DNA from: CAIOZW01 sp049318845
GTDB taxonomy: Bacteria; Acidobacteriota; Blastocatellia; RBC074
Length of the DNA: 7,018 nucleotides
Direction of reading: 5' to 3'
NCBI GenBank assembly: GCA_049318845.1
Contig: JBMOFH010000214.1
Coordinates: 1 to 7,018 of the forward strand
In this document: positions 1 through 6,200 of the stretch, one piece after another
Numbering within the stretch: position 1 is the first letter of the stretch
Layout: each line of letters begins with the position of its first letter
Notes under the pieces: model-generated
Seen by the model: the letters and a program-made list of their open reading frames with translations, nothing else
What the model was told of the DNA's origin: nothing
Databases searched by the model: none
Position numbers and translations under genes: made by a program

Positions 1-192
1 CCGAATCTGTCCTATATCCTTGGTCGGATGCAGTTCCCGGAATATCCGGTTCCGATGGGTGTCTTTCGCTCGGTGTTGCGCCCAACCTACGAGGATATGC
101 TCGAACAGCAGATCACCGCTTCAGTGGCGGCGAAGGGACCTGGGAGCCTCGAGAAGCTGATCAATAGCGGCGAGACCTGGGAGATTCGCTGA
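1..192 (+). CDS. korB: 2-oxoacid:ferredoxin oxidoreductase beta subunit, C-terminal fragment (KorB-like)
   Basis: The frame is open from the first base and ends at TGA 190-192, giving the last 63 residues of a protein whose start lies outside the window. It contains PVPMGVFRSVLRPTYEDML and ends LEKLINSGETWEIR. The pattern of a short hydrophobic/proline stretch, RPTYE, an amphipathic helix and a terminal SG-TW is the usual tail of the beta (thiamine-pyrophosphate binding) subunit of 2-oxoglutarate/2-oxoacid:ferredoxin oxidoreductases. These enzymes oxidatively decarboxylate a 2-oxoacid to acyl-CoA and reduce ferredoxin in the cytoplasm. The catalytic TPP motif lies upstream and cannot be checked, so 2-oxoglutarate versus another 2-oxoacid is inferred from family resemblance. 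The nuoI-like gene starts 33 nt downstream on the same strand, so the two are probably cotranscribed. Confidence 0.75.
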   Translation, partial: PNLSYILGRMQFPEYPVPMGVFRSVLRPTYEDMLEQQITASVAAKGPGSLEKLINSGETWEIR

Positions 193-217
193 TCGATTCC
201 AATATTCGGACCGAAAC

Positions 218-222
218 AGGGG
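218..222 (+). promoter_or_regulatory. Ribosome binding site of the nuoI-like gene
   Basis: AGGGG lies only 3 nt before ATG 226. The spacing is short, but it is the only purine-rich Shine-Dalgarno match in the 33-nt gap and supports ATG 226 as the start. Confidence 0.5.
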
Positions 223-225
223 AAT

Positions 226-786
226 ATGTCTATACTTGCTGATATCTTCAATGCCGTGAAAGAGGTTGTCGATGTTGCTCGGACCACCGCTCAGGGAATG
301 AGCGTGACGCTGAGCCACATTCCGACGAAGACAGAGACTGTTTGCTATCCGGAGGATCCGGTAACCATCTATCGCCGTTTCCGTGGCGAGCATTTTCTCG
401 ACGTTAATGAGGATGGCAAGGAGAAGTGCGTCTCCTGCTTTCTCTGCGCTGCCGCTTGTCCGGCCGATGCGATCTACATTGAAGGCGCAGATGATAAGCG
501 CCCATACGAAGAGCGAATTGGTCAGGATCATCGGTACGCCAAAGTCTACCAGATCGATTACGGGCGCTGCATCCTCTGCGGTTTCTGTGTCGATGCCTGT
601 CCGACCGATGCGATCAACCACGGTCATAACTTTGAGTGGGCCGTCTACACGCCTGGCGAACTGGTCAAGGATAAGAAGTACCTGCTCGCCAACAAGTGGC
701 GTGAGCCGGATGTGACGCCAAACGCCAACCAGCGTCACCTCGCCGAGCTGCAGCATCTCGGTAAGCTCAATATTATCCTCAAGTAG
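226..786 (+). CDS. nuoI: NADH-quinone oxidoreductase subunit I-type 2x[4Fe-4S] ferredoxin protein
   Basis: A 186-residue protein, close to the usual NuoI length of about 160-180. Two classic CxxCxxCxxxCP motifs are intact: C68-C71-C74-C78-P79 (CVSCFLCAAACP) and C115-C118-C121-C125-P126 (CILCGFCVDACP). Each supplies three ligands to one [4Fe-4S] cluster and the fourth to the other. The stretch FRGEHFLDVNEDGKEKCVSC matches the family's FRGRH...C lead-in. An amphipathic N-terminal helix (about residues 3-28) corresponds to the segment that packs NuoI on the membrane arm of complex I. In complex I it forms clusters N6a and N6b, passing electrons towards NuoB and quinone. Here it follows a KorB-like gene rather than other nuo genes within the window, so it could instead be a ferredoxin-type partner of the 2-oxoacid oxidoreductase, or feed a ferredoxin-using complex I-like enzyme. 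Family assignment is strong; the partner is inference. Confidence 0.88.
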   Translation: MSILADIFNAVKEVVDVARTTAQGMSVTLSHIPTKTETVCYPEDPVTIYRRFRGEHFLDVNEDGKEKCVSCFLCAAACPADAIYIEGADDKRPYEERIGQDHRYAKVYQIDYGRCILCGFCVDACPTDAINHGHNFEWAVYTPGELVKDKKYLLANKWREPDVTPNANQRHLAELQHLGKLNIILK

Positions 787-819
787 AATAATTTCGATAC
801 AATCTGCTATTCAATTCCT

Positions 820-863
820 GGGCGAGCGTCGGACATCTGTTCGCGCTCGCCCCGATCTTTTTT
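820..863 (+). terminator. Rho-independent terminator after nuoI
   Basis: A perfect 9-bp inverted repeat, GGGCGAGCG (820-828) and CGCTCGCCC (844-852), encloses a 15-nt loop. A T-rich tail with six consecutive T (858-863) follows about 5 nt later. It starts 33 nt after the nuoI stop codon. The GC-rich stem plus U-tract is a textbook intrinsic terminator and separates the redox operon from the BREX operon transcriptionally. Confidence 0.85.
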
Positions 864-865
864 GA

Positions 866-907
866 GCCTGGGTATTTGTGCCTGGCCATTTGTGCCTGCC
901 CATTTGT
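866..907. repeat. Three tandem copies of a 14-bp repeat
   Basis: Units are GCCTGGGTATTTGT (866-879), GCCTGGCCATTTGT (880-893) and GCCTGCCCATTTGT (894-907). They are head-to-tail with no spacer and differ only at positions 6-8 of the unit. The array starts directly after the terminator tail. It is probably a short minisatellite; no coding role is evident. Confidence 0.9.
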
Positions 908-909
908 AA

Positions 910-930
910 CTGGAAGAATGGCGCTTCCAG
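910..930. repeat. Inverted repeat (7-bp arms)
   Basis: CTGGAAG (910-916) and CTTCCAG (924-930) pair perfectly around a 7-nt loop. No T-tract follows, so it is not a clear terminator. It sits immediately after the 14-bp tandem array, whose CCTGG element resembles the right arm. Confidence 0.6.
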
Positions 931-983
931 GCTTTCGTAATGCTTTCCTCTTCACTTTTTCATTGGATATGTGGGATCCCAGA

Positions 984-1027
984 TTAAGGTCACCCTTAAG
1001 AGGCGTAAGGGCCGTAAGAGCCCTAAG
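984..1027. repeat. Cluster of TAAG-ending 9-bp repeats with overlapping hairpins
   Basis: Near-nonamer repeats run head to tail: ACCCTTAAG (992-1000), AGGCGTAAG (1001-1009), GGCCGTAAG (1010-1018) and AGCCCTAAG (1019-1027). Overlapping inverted repeats are also present: TTAAGG/CCTTAA (984-989/994-999), CCCTTA/TAAGGG (993-998/1006-1011) and AGGGC/GCCCT (1008-1012/1020-1024). Adjacent hairpins share bases, so the middle one excludes the outer two. The first and third can coexist. Function is unknown. Confidence 0.6.
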
Positions 1028-1049
1028 AGTGAGAGATTTAGCTCCGCTA

Positions 1050-1078
1050 TTGACAATTATTGATTAAAAAAAGATGAT
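1050..1078 (+). promoter_or_regulatory. Candidate sigma70-type promoter for the BREX operon
   Basis: A consensus -35, TTGACA (1050-1055), is followed after 17 nt by GATGAT (1073-1078), a 4-of-6 match to the -10 consensus, in an AT-rich setting. The transcript would carry a leader of about 265 nt before brxE. An alternative -10, TACAAT (1329-1334), lies 15 nt before the brxE start but lacks a properly spaced -35; TTGACT at 1297-1302 is 26 nt away. Both are sequence resemblances only. Confidence 0.3.
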
Positions 1079-1089
1079 CGTTAATCGAT
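1059..1089. promoter_or_regulatory. Inverted repeat around the candidate -10 (possible operator)
   Basis: ATTGATTAA (1059-1067) and TTAATCGAT (1081-1089) are inverted copies with a single G:T mismatch. The arm centres are 22 bp apart, about two helical turns, and the 13-bp space between them contains the candidate -10 element. This arrangement suits a dimeric repressor, but the protein is not in the window and the function is inferred. Confidence 0.3.
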
Positions 1090-1098
1090 TCGGATGAT

Positions 1099-1120
1099 TC
1101 CCTTGGTCCTAAGACCGGGA
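1099..1120 (+). repeat. Bulged hairpin in the BREX leader
   Basis: The outer arms TCCC (1099-1102) and GGGA (1117-1120) and inner arms GGTC (1105-1108) and GACC (1113-1116) form an 8-bp stem. It has a 2-nt bulge on the left side and a CTAA loop. No T-tract follows, so a terminator role is not supported. Confidence 0.45.
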
Positions 1121-1349
1121 GGTGTGACCGCTCATTCGAAAATATTGGTAGTCAGTTTTCGCGATTAATACTCTGCGCAATTCCAGATGCTGACAGTTGC
1201 CCCGACTAATAGCATCGGATGAATTTCATTTTTGGTTGTTCAATTGATTATGCTTCATTAGTACCAGGGTATCGGCCGACGGGTTTCAATATCGCCTTGA
1301 CTTCACCTTCTGATCGTAGTTCAGTCTTTACAATGAGAGCTATCTGATA

Positions 1350-1847
1350 ATGGAAGCGAACCTCCAAACATTACTTAATTTGAGGTTGCTCGTTGGATTT
1401 CTCGGAGAGCGGGCACAGCATGGTTGGTGGACGACTGAGTTTTATGTCGCCACAAGCTATTCATTTCTCCTTCCCGTCTTTGCCAGAACCCCGGACCTTG
1501 CCCGATACTCGGGGGTGATTGAAGCAGCCAGAAGATTGCACGATGAGCATCTTAATGTTGGAAGTTATCATCTGTTTCGTCTACCGGAAGAGATCGAACA
1601 GGATCTTCGTTCGATAATGCAGAGTGATGTTGGCGTGGGGGTAGCGCAACTGCTCACCCGGGGCCAGGAAGTCGCCACCAGCAGGCTTCAGCAGTTGGCA
1701 GCGGGTACAGATCATTCCGGGCAGGGCCCGATACTGGTTGGGAAAATTTCCGAAATCGATTCGAGTCGTGTTTTGCGGACCATTGCTTCCCTCTACCTGA
1801 CGGCATTCAGCCAAAATGTGCGCATTTATCCATATTTGGGCGGTTGA
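1350..1847 (+). CDS. brxE: BREX-6 system protein BrxE
   Basis: A 165-residue soluble, mainly helical protein with no signal peptide or membrane segment. Family-like features are the N-terminal LRLLVGFLGERAQHGWW (residues 11-27), the block EAARRLHDEHLNVGSYHLFR (58-77) and a C-terminal VLRTIASLYLTAF...YPYL segment (141-163). From memory these match BrxE, a protein of unknown function that opens type 6 BREX loci; the gene order here (brxE-brxA-brxB-brxC) independently supports the call. No catalytic motif is visible. ATG 1350 is preceded by a weak GAGAG 10 nt upstream, and in-frame TGA/TAA codons just upstream leave no longer start. The stop codon overlaps the brxA start by 1 nt (TGATG), so the two are translationally coupled. 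It may be a structural or regulatory subunit; that is a guess. Confidence 0.8.
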   Translation: MEANLQTLLNLRLLVGFLGERAQHGWWTTEFYVATSYSFLLPVFARTPDLARYSGVIEAARRLHDEHLNVGSYHLFRLPEEIEQDLRSIMQSDVGVGVAQLLTRGQEVATSRLQQLAAGTDHSGQGPILVGKISEIDSSRVLRTIASLYLTAFSQNVRIYPYLGG

Positions 1848-2635
1848 TGGTGGCAAAAACAACCTACACGGCAAACCTTCAGGCTGGACTTGGTCTGATC
1901 GATGAGACCCGAACGCTGCTCGATCTGTGGCGGCCCGGGATATCAGCGCCGCGCCTGCAGCATATTGCCCTGGAGTCAGGCCTCTTCCCGACCATCTCGG
2001 CCCGTCGGTTGCGGAATCTGATAACCGAATGCTTTGCCCCACGTTACCTGATCGCCAATGGCGCTCCGGCCAGACTCCTGCAGCATTTGCAGCATTCGAT
2101 TTCAACTCCGGATCTGATTCAGTTCATGTTTCTTTTCACTTGTCGGGCAAATCCGATACTGGGTGATTTTGTGCGGCAGGTCTATTGGCAGAAATACGCC
2201 GGTGGTTATTCCCGCATAGTCAATAATGAAGCCCGGGCCTTCGTCGAACGTGGGATCGATGATGGCCTGACCCTGAATAGATGGTCAGAGACGACAGTGC
2301 GGCGGGTCTCCGCGTATCTGACCGGGTGTTGTGCCGATTTTGGACTGCTGGAGAAGGGGGCCAGATCTGTCCGCCAGATTCAGTCATACCGGATCTTGCC
2401 GTCTGTGGCGGCCTATCTGGCTTATGAGCTCCATTTTGCCGGTCTTGGCGACAATGCCATTTTGGCGCATGGTGATTGGCAGCTGTTCGGGCTGGCGCGA
2501 GAAGATGCCCTTGAAGAGTTGAAGCGTCTCTCATTGAAAGGTCTGCTGATTGTTCAGGCGGCGGGGGAGATAGTCCGGATCAGTTGGAAGTACCACGATA
2601 TGGAGGAGTTCGCCGATGTCCTCGCTCAAGGCTGA
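1847..2635 (+). CDS. brxA: BREX protein BrxA (DUF1819 family)
   Basis: A 262-residue protein counted from ATG 1847, which overlaps the brxE stop as TGATG. TTG 1844 would add one residue, but ATG is preferred. The sequence fits BrxA/DUF1819: an N-terminal helical part with LLDLWRPGIS (about 24-33), a central RQVYWQKYAGGY segment, then AAYLAYELHFAGL and DNAILAHGDWQLFGL. The end is winged-helix-like: LEELKRLSLKGLLIVQAAG followed by VRISWKYHDMEEF. BrxA of type 1 systems is a small DNA-binding helical protein that contributes to phage restriction; at 262 residues this copy is longer than the roughly 200 typical there. There is no enzyme motif. It acts in the cytoplasm, presumably in the BREX complex. 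The 3' end overlaps brxB by 20 nt. Confidence 0.88.
   Translation: MVAKTTYTANLQAGLGLIDETRTLLDLWRPGISAPRLQHIALESGLFPTISARRLRNLITECFAPRYLIANGAPARLLQHLQHSISTPDLIQFMFLFTCRANPILGDFVRQVYWQKYAGGYSRIVNNEARAFVERGIDDGLTLNRWSETTVRRVSAYLTGCCADFGLLEKGARSVRQIQSYRILPSVAAYLAYELHFAGLGDNAILAHGDWQLFGLAREDALEELKRLSLKGLLIVQAAGEIVRISWKYHDMEEFADVLAQG
2602..2608 (+). promoter_or_regulatory. Ribosome binding site of brxB
   Basis: GGAGGAG lies 7 nt before ATG 2616, inside the end of brxA. It is the strongest Shine-Dalgarno in the operon and fixes the brxB start despite the 20-nt gene overlap. Confidence 0.8.
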
Positions 2636-3191
2636 TTTTGATGAAGTACGTGAACGGATTCGACAGGGGCGAGAGCTTGGAGCCACGAGCTTCGAGCCGA
2701 TCTACTACCTCGTCTTCCATCCGCGCCAGATGCTTGAAGTGAAGCGGCTGACGCCAGCCTGGATCTCCAGGCTCAGCCAGGAGGGGTGGGAGGTTCATAC
2801 CTTTTCGATGGCCGAGGAGATCTGGTCATTGCTCAAAAACGATCCGCTCTGGCCGCTCTGTGTCATGGAAGACCGATCCGCGCCCCTCGACTGGGCCCGT
2901 ACCAACAGGGCGCTGGCCGATATCCTGATGGCCGATAATGGCCTGCTGAAGCGGCTCGAGGATACGCTGCGGCCGCTCGAAGGACGGCCAAATGCGCTAC
3001 TTTTGGTGACCGATCTTGAAGCACTTCATCCATTTCTGCGGATCGGAGCAATCGAAAGCCAGCTTCATGGCAATTTTCACGTCCCGTCAATATTTCTCTA
3101 TCCGGGGATGCGGACCGGTAAGACGCGGCTGAAGTTTCTTGGTTTCTATCCGGAAGATGGCAACTACCGTTCAGTTCACGTGGGTGGTTAA
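2616..3191 (+). CDS. brxB: BREX protein BrxB (DUF1788 family)
   Basis: A 191-residue protein, the usual length for DUF1788. Recognisable blocks are FEPIYYLVFHPRQML (residues 26-40), LLVTDLEALHPFLRIGAIES (129-148) and the C-terminal LYPGMRTGKTRLKFLGFYP (161-179) followed by DGNYRSVHVGG (181-191). RTGKT resembles a P-loop fragment but lacks the GxxxxGK spacing, so ATP binding is not claimed. In studied BREX systems BrxB is essential for defence and associates with PglZ; no enzymatic activity is established. The gene overlaps brxA by 20 nt and is followed by brxC after 23 nt. Family assignment is firm; the bridging role is transferred from other BREX types. Confidence 0.9.
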   Translation: MSSLKADFDEVRERIRQGRELGATSFEPIYYLVFHPRQMLEVKRLTPAWISRLSQEGWEVHTFSMAEEIWSLLKNDPLWPLCVMEDRSAPLDWARTNRALADILMADNGLLKRLEDTLRPLEGRPNALLLVTDLEALHPFLRIGAIESQLHGNFHVPSIFLYPGMRTGKTRLKFLGFYPEDGNYRSVHVGG

Positions 3192-3214
3192 ATCGATCCT
3201 CAACAGGCAAAGTC

Positions 3215-6200
3215 ATGAACATTCGCTCGATCTTTGATCCAGGTAAGGATATCTATCGCACCATTGAAAAGGTGATCTCCTACGGTGCTTCGCAGGAAGC
3301 ACGTCTGAAGTCGGAAATATCCGAATATGTGGTCACTGAGAGCATCGAGGAGCAGTTTCGCCGACTGCTCGATCGGATGCAGCTGGCGATGGAGACTGGT
3401 GGAGAGAATGAGATCGGAGTCTGGGTCTCCGGTTTTTATGGGTCGGGAAAGAGCTCATTCACCAAGTATTTCGGCCTGGCCTTTGATGACAATTGTGTCA
3501 TTGACGGGACGGCTTTTATCAGGCATCTCCAGGATCGGTTTCACAAACCGCAGACGAAAGCCTTGCTTAACACTGTCGCGCAGCGATTTCCGGCCGCAGT
3601 AGTCATGCTCGACCTGGCGGCTGAGATGCTTGCTGGCGCGACGATGGAGGATGTCTCGACGGTCCTTTTTTACAAGGTTCTCCAGTGGGCAGGGTATTCA
3701 CGAAACATCAAGGTGGCGGCATTCGAGCGGATGGTCGGGAAGGATGGGCGCCGGGCTGAACTTCATGAGCGTGTCGGGAAGGAGATGCCAGGTTTGACGT
3801 GGGAGCGTGTGCAGAACAATCCGCTGGCGATTGATGGATTGATCCCAAAAATTGCGCACGAGATGTATCCGGTCTTCTACCCTGATGCGAAGACATTCAA
3901 TTCCAAAACTGATGGTTTCTTCTCGTTCGAGGACCAGCGAGTGGCGGAGATGATCGAGATCGTCCGTGAGAAGAGTGGCCGGCAGAATGTCATCTTCATT
4001 ATTGATGAGGTTGGGCAGTACGTCTCTTCCCGTGACAACCTGATTCTCAATCTTGACGGGTTGGCCAAAAATCTGAAGCGACTTGGGCAGGGGCGCGCCT
4101 GGCTCATTGCCACGGCGCAGCAGACGCTGACTGAGGACTCCGCCAACGCGGCGCTCAACTCGGACAAGCTCTTCAAACTCAAGGATCGGTTCCCGATCGA
4201 CATCGATCTCGAATCGAGCGACATCAGAGAGATCTGCTACCGACGTCTGCTGGGTAAATCACCGGCGGGCGAGACGACCCTCGGCGCTCTCTTCGATGCC
4301 CACGGTCAGGCACTGCGCCAGCATACCAGGTTACAGGATGCCAAGTACTATGACGCAGACTTCAGCCGGGAGAGCTTCATCAACCTCTACCCGTTTCTCC
4401 CGGCCCATTTCGACATTCTGCTTCATCTGCTCGGGGCGCTGGCCAAGTCGACTGGCGGCATTGGTCTTCGCTCGGCGATCAAGGTTGTCCAGGATATTCT
4501 GAAGGGCGATGGCGGATCGAAAGCGATGGCGGATCAGTCAGTCGGTTGGCTGGCCACCACCGTCACACTCTACGATGAACTGGAGAAGGACATCCGACGC
4601 TCTTTTCCCCCGATTCATCAGGCAATCGGCAAAGTGAAGATTCGTTTTCCTGATTCGCCACTTCATCAGGAGATCGCCAAAAGCGTGGCGATTCTCCAGA
4701 TCGTTGGGAATCTTCCGGTCTCGGTACGTAATGTGGCCAGTCTGATGCATCTGGAAGTCACGGCACCATCCCGGTTTGAGACCATCCGGAAGGCGGTCGA
4801 CGAGCTGCTCAACGACGTGCTGGTTCCACTTGGTGAAAAGGATGGACAACTTGTCTTTCTGAGTGAAAGGCTGCGAGACATAGAGCAGGAGCGTGGGGAT
4901 ATCGTCCTGCGCGCGGTTGACGTCCGGCGAATCGTCAACGAGGCGTTGCGCGAGACTTTCAATCCTCTGCCACGGATCAATCATCACGGCACCATGACCG
5001 TGACGACCGGATTGAAGATCCAGACGGGAACCGGGCTCTCTGGCCTTGCCGGCGAACAGAATGCTGTTCAGACGGTGGTTGAGCTTGTGCTTGCCGTGGA
5101 TTACGAGGCCAACCTCAACCGGATTCTTGACGACTCCCGGAGTCGGGCCAGCCGCAATGTCATTATGCTATTGTCGCGGACGAACACCGAATTGGAGGAG
5201 CTGGCGCGCGAGATCTCCCGTTGTCAGCGGATCGAGGAGCTGCATCGGAACGATCCTGATCAGGAGGTTCGTGACTACTGTTCCAGCCAGCACGACCGCG
5301 CCGCCCGGCTCGAGACTCAGCTGCAGAGCCGGATCAGGCAGACGCTCCAGGCTGGTTCATTCGTCTTTCGTGGCCAGGCGACGGCGGTTTCCGCGCTCGA
5401 CACCGACCTGCTTGAAGCGACACGCCGACTGTTGGCTGATGTCGCCGCGCAGGTCTTCGATCGTTACGTTGAGGCCCCGGTGCGCGCCGGCACTGAGATT
5501 GCTGAGAAATTTCTGCGGACTGCCAACCCCGCCGCCATCACCAGCCAGATCGATCCGCTCAACCTGGTCGAAACCGTCGCTGGACGCCCCATCTTCAAAA
5601 CTGATCATAAGGCGATGATCAGTATCCGCGACTATATCGATAAACGCGGCGTGGTTGATGGGAAGACGCTGCTTGAACATTTCAGCGGCGATCCGTTTGG
5701 CTGGTCTCCCGATACTACCCGCTACATTATCGCCGCGATGCTTCTCGCCGGCGAGATAAAACTCAAAGTCTCCGGACGCGAGGTGACCGTCGCCGGCCAG
5801 CAGGCATACGATGCCCTCAAGACTAACAACTCATTCAAACAGGTCGGTGTCTCGCTGCGCGATGAAAGACCCTCGATTGAAACACTCGGACGCGCGGCCG
5901 AGCGGTTGAGTGAACTGGTTGGCGAGATGGTCATTCCGCTCGAGCAGGATATCAGCAAGGCGACCCTTAAATACTTTCCGCGCTTCCAGCATGACTATGG
6001 CCCGCTGGCGGAGAGGCTCTCGATCCTTGGCCTGGCTGGCAGCGAGCGGATTCGCGCTCTCAATCAGGAGATTAGCGATCTGCTCTTCACGGATGCTTCA
6101 GATGCCCCGCAATTGCTCGGCGCGGAGTCGGCGGCCATTTATGACAACCTGAAATGGGCCGGTGAAGTCAGGCGTCGGCTTGATCAGGGACTCGATGCCA

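Larger units (their letters stand above)
908..1349. other. Non-coding region upstream of the BREX operon
   Basis: I see no credible gene in this stretch. The short frame open through 876-1067 is built largely from the tandem repeats and has no good ribosome binding site. The region is more AT-rich than the flanking genes and carries several inverted repeats. Besides those listed separately there are CGAAAA/TTTTCG (1137-1142/1156-1161) and the 11-bp palindrome ATGAATTTCAT (1219-1229). No tRNA, integrase or BrxR/WYL-type regulator gene is present. It most likely holds the promoter and operators of the defence operon. Confidence 0.5.

Noticed and set aside
121..756. A 211-residue open frame on the minus strand opposite nuoI
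   Set aside because: It lies fully antisense to a gene with two intact iron-sulfur motifs, resembles no known family, and is a codon-bias shadow.
910..930. The 7-bp inverted repeat as a second terminator
   Set aside because: No T-tract follows the right arm, and an excellent terminator already lies 50 nt upstream.
876..1067. A 63-residue open frame on the plus strand between nuoI and brxE
   Set aside because: Much of it is made of the 14-bp and 9-bp repeats, it lacks a good ribosome binding site, and its low-complexity protein resembles nothing known.
1283..1290. GTTTCAAT, similar to the end of some CRISPR repeats
   Set aside because: It occurs once with no spaced copies nearby, so there is no array.
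1581..2105. A 174-residue minus-strand frame across brxE and brxA
   Set aside because: It covers two well-supported coupled genes and has no recognisable domain.
3116..3133. RTGKT in BrxB as a possible Walker A motif
   Set aside because: The glycine spacing does not fit GxxxxGK[ST], and this block is a conserved non-ATPase part of DUF1788.
4538..4987. A 149-residue minus-strand frame inside brxC
   Set aside because: It is antisense to the conserved brxC frame and has no ribosome site or domain.
5046..5618. A 190-residue plus-strand frame inside brxC
   Set aside because: It is an out-of-frame shadow with an Arg/Ser-rich composition typical of GC-rich alternative frames; brxC is continuous through it.
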